Positions 61,275 through 64,000 of a stretch of 64,000 nucleotides of DNA are shown here, piece by piece; position 1 is the stretch's first letter; the number at the start of each line of letters is the position of its first letter. Origin of the DNA: Ostrinia nubilalis (Eukaryota > Arthropoda > Insecta > Lepidoptera > Crambidae). The notes under the pieces were generated by a model. The model saw only the letters and a list, made by a program, of their open reading frames with translations. It had not been told where the DNA came from and ran no database searches. Location of the stretch: contig NC_087104.1 of NCBI RefSeq assembly GCF_963855985.1, forward strand, positions 6,386,001-6,450,000. Direction: 5' to 3'. The translations under genes and the position numbers were made by a program.

Positions 61275-61730
61275 TACAGTCGCGGAATGAAAAGGTTCGT
61301 CACCTTAGTGTCGGTTTTCGCTTGCACTAGGTACTGTAATATAGTGAAACCTGCCAACATAACCGTGCAAGAAACAGTGCTGCTAACATTTAAATAAATA
61401 TGACGTTTGCTAACGAATAAGGTTTTGCTTGTTTATTTTTCTATCCCATCAGTGCAATGTTACAAAATGTAGTTTTTTTTATTTAATAGATAATGGCAGG
61501 TTGAACCAACAAGAAGGTTTTAGTTTATCAATCATAATAATCTTCTTGACAAGTTAAATCGTCAAACAACTTTGATCTGAATAATTTTGAACTTTACTGG
61601 CGAATAGTTAAAGATTATTTTCTCTAACTCGAGATTATTCTGTAACATAGTTTCAAAAGGTAATATGTGCTCGCGATTCGTTGAAGGAATCAATTTGAAA
61701 ACTGACGAACCTTTTCATTCCGTGACTGTA
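61275..61730. mobile_element. TIR element of about 456 bp
   Basis: TACAGTCGCGGAATGAAAAG then GTTCGTCA at the left is inverted at the right (TGACGAACCTTTTCATTCC then GTGACTGTA), a TIR of about 28 bp with TA at the tips. The body is AT-rich and non-coding. Confidence 0.85.
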
Positions 61731-61903
61731 CTTGAAATTTTTTTTAAGTCTTGAATATTTTTCTCATTCAGTTTGAAACCCCCAAGCGCTTCGTTTGCAT
61801 CAATATAGTCAATCAGGATAACTTCTCAAGTGACATTGGGTACAAAACTATCATCATAGATCAACATATATTTACAAAGGCATTCAAACATTTGATCCAA
61901 GAA

Positions 61904-62226
61904 TGACCAGGCCTAACGGTAGCCAAGACTTGCGCCTACGCAGGTAGGCGTTCTCTCGCCCCGCCTCCCATAAATACTCCGCGCAACCAGCAATCTATTG
62001 GCGATTCAATACCACTCCATGACGTATGTTTGTAGAACAAACGGTGTCTTTGTACTCGTAGATTTGTAAGTAATTTACGTGTGTGTTTTTTGGCATAGTG
62101 TAGTGAAAAGGTAGGCCTATAGATAACGTAGTAGTTGAGTTCTACTCATCCCCATATTGTAAATAGGTAACAATTTACTTAAACTTTATTGTTGTTAACG
62201 AAATAAACAATTTTCATTTTCATTGC
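61904..62226 (+). promoter_or_regulatory. Promoter-plus-polyA region, possible solo LTR
   Basis: A GC-rich segment (CTCTCGCCCCGCCTCCCATA) leads to a TATA-like CATAAATAC (61970-61978). About 225 bases later comes AATAAA (62202-62207) followed by a T-rich end. The piece begins TG at 61904 and a CA follows at about 62226. TATA-to-polyA spacing of this sort is LTR-like, but no target duplication was found and no second copy is present. A host non-coding transcript start is the alternative. Confidence 0.25.
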
Positions 62227-63644
62227 ACAAAAAAGTAAAGAAATGCTAAGGCATTTCTGCTGTAAGCAAGCAGCATTCTCTGCCAGCCAACCTTGAGGTA
62301 ATACAGAGATGAGTAAAAGGTGATCCAAATTACCAGACTCTAAGTTGCAAATCTTTTCAAGTACATACTACATACAAAAGTTCGTGAATAGAATCGCAAA
62401 GTTTATTGTAACATTGTGTTATGGACCTACGAATTACTTAACTATAAAATCGTAATAAAGCCCAGACATTATAAAAATATTATAATTTGCAACAATCTAA
62501 AAATCAACCTATAATAAAGCTTTATGGTTTGCATTGAATTGAATATAGAAGGCAGTCTTTTATGCACAGTAAGCTTATCTAAGTCATAAAGGGTAATTTT
62601 ACAATGCCTGTGTAATAATGTAATGTTTTATTAGGTACAATAAATACGTAACCACGAAAGTAGCTACAAACGGCAGTAGACCGACCTACCACAAAATGAC
62701 GCATTTCCCCAATTAATATTGAGATTTATTTCTATTACATACAGTTCAAAATCGATTGAGGTGATAGTGGTAGTTTGATTTGCTACGATTTTAACAGAAA
62801 ATCATATTCGTAGTGCGTTGATGTCTTTGATTACGAGTGCTCCATTTCAACAAGGTGCTACGAAAAGTTGCTATTAAGTTCCCAAAAAGCTCTTAACATA
62901 TTAAGTATGTTTACCCCTAAAAGTAAATAAATATTTTTGTTAGCGAGAAGTCGACCCCATTTTACTCAAGTAAAAAAACCTATAGCAGCAATTTTCACAT
63001 TTTCCAAGTTTTTACAATTTTTACCAACAGTGCTTTGATCCCATTTAATGACGGTTTTTCATGCCATTTTTATACTGATTATAAAATAATTCGTTCATAA
63101 CTTTTTGTAAAAATAGAAAGAAGAACCAACCGGAAAAAGAAAAGGCTATAAAACAAAATCCATCGATCACCAATCCATTTACATTTCTAATTTTAACAAA
63201 AAGCGGGCAAAGTAAAAGCCGCTCTATTGGCAATTACTCAGAATAAATTTACTTAAGGTTACTAAACAAATAATGTATGCGCGTACATAGTTCATTCACT
63301 TAAGAGCATAATTGCGCGCGCGTCGCTTTTTTATGATTTTCTTGGGGTTTTTATTACTTGGTGGTTAGAGGTGATTTTGGTTAACAGGCAGTGATTATGT
63401 CTGGTATGACGGGTGCGATATGGTACGCTGGCTGCCGCCGAAGCGTGGTAATAACCCAGACCCGACTCGTGCGCACGTTTCCTGGTTGCAACGGAAATAA
63501 GTATTATAAATTATATCATTTAGATTAATGTGACTTGGCGAGATTTTACTTGTTATTTATTAGATTAGCTCGTAAGAAAGAAAGGTGCATAGATAGATAA
63601 TCTTCATTGTGCACCACACGGTTTTAAGTGTTAAATACATAAAA
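62227..63644. other. Non-coding DNA
   Basis: 63310-63490 is GC-richer (TTGCGCGCGCGTCGC; GCTGGCTGCCGCCGAAGCGT) and could hold a regulatory element or an untranslated exon; no splice or coding signals are convincing. The rest is AT-rich. Confidence 0.3.
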
Positions 63645-63692
63645 GTGTTTTTAAAAGCCTACTTGCAAAAATAAATGAGTTTCCTGAGTTTT
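63645..63692 (+). mobile_element. Jockey-type LINE tail fragment
   Basis: TTTTTAAAAGCCTACTTGCA then AAAATAAATGAGTTTCCTGA matches the tail of the 16184 and 34206 copies, truncated to about 50 bases. Confidence 0.6.
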
Positions 63693-64000
63693 TAGGTTTT
63701 ATAAGTCATGATAGTAGGTAATATTCAAGTGAGCGTAAAATAATAAGATGTGATGTATCCTTAACATGATTGATCGTTTTATTTTATGCATCGTTTAAGA
63801 CTCATTAATTTACTATGTTAAATTTTTAGTTTATTTTACAAAATGATTGTTTACGTTTATAGCTGTATAAAAGGCTCTATCATGAGAACGTCGTTAATCT
63901 TACTACATAGTATCCTGTCAATGGACATCAAGGTACACATTTTCGTAACTAAATAGCGCAATATAACTTAAAATGTCACATTATTCGAGCTTTTTGTGAG
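63693..64000. other. Non-coding AT-rich DNA
   Basis: Nothing recognisable is seen. Confidence 0.3.

Overview
The window looks like AT-rich, gene-poor nuclear DNA from an insect, most likely a moth or butterfly (Lepidoptera). The evidence is the repeat content: non-LTR retrotransposon tails ending in ATGAATTTT-type tandem units, an RTE-like reverse-transcriptase end with the motif AYVQQWT and a (TGA)n tail, Helitron-like elements ending in CTAG with lepidopteran-type 3' ends, and several families of short palindromic DNA transposons. I see no bacterial-style gene organisation. The assignment rests on remembered family resemblance, not on a search.

The only convincing host coding sequence is at the extreme left, on the minus strand (81-235). 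It is a splice-bounded exon with a short upstream ORF, a strong-context ATG and a signal-peptide-like N terminus. It runs into an intron that leaves the window to the left. Because the exon has a 3' splice site on its upstream side, most or all of the remaining 64 kb is probably the first intron or the 5' flank of this secreted or membrane protein gene. I cannot identify the protein from 33 residues.

From 236 to about 21.9 kb the DNA is mostly unremarkable AT-rich sequence with scattered short repeats: copies of a six-member TIR element, two of three PIF/Harbinger-like elements, two larger TIR elements (8.0-9.0 kb and 12.0-12.5 kb), a composite retro-insertion with a 17-bp target duplication (16.15-16.58 kb), a tRNA-derived SINE-like fragment and a GC-rich palindromic patch (5.4 kb).

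From 21,967 to 30,963 lies the most unusual structure. Two direct 437-bp repeats, identical by eye, have LTR layout (TG start, TATA-like box, AATAAA). They flank about 8.1 kb and are bordered outside by the same 4-bp word, TGTA. The interior shows no gag or pol. It holds an 18-bp minisatellite, two sets of dispersed 12-mers, a higher-order GC-rich satellite, and decayed RTE-like and jockey-like fragments.

From 31 to 64 kb there is more repeat-rich non-coding DNA: three Helitron-like elements, two LINE ends, a large fold-back transposon with a transposase remnant (37.3-39.0 kb), two multi-armed TIR elements (49.2-50.5 kb), a palindromic element nested inside another (58.5-59.0 kb), a miRNA-like hairpin (34.65 kb) and a 456-bp TIR element (61.3 kb). 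Apart from the left-edge exon, the genes and gene fragments all belong to mobile elements, so there is no operon or pathway to describe.
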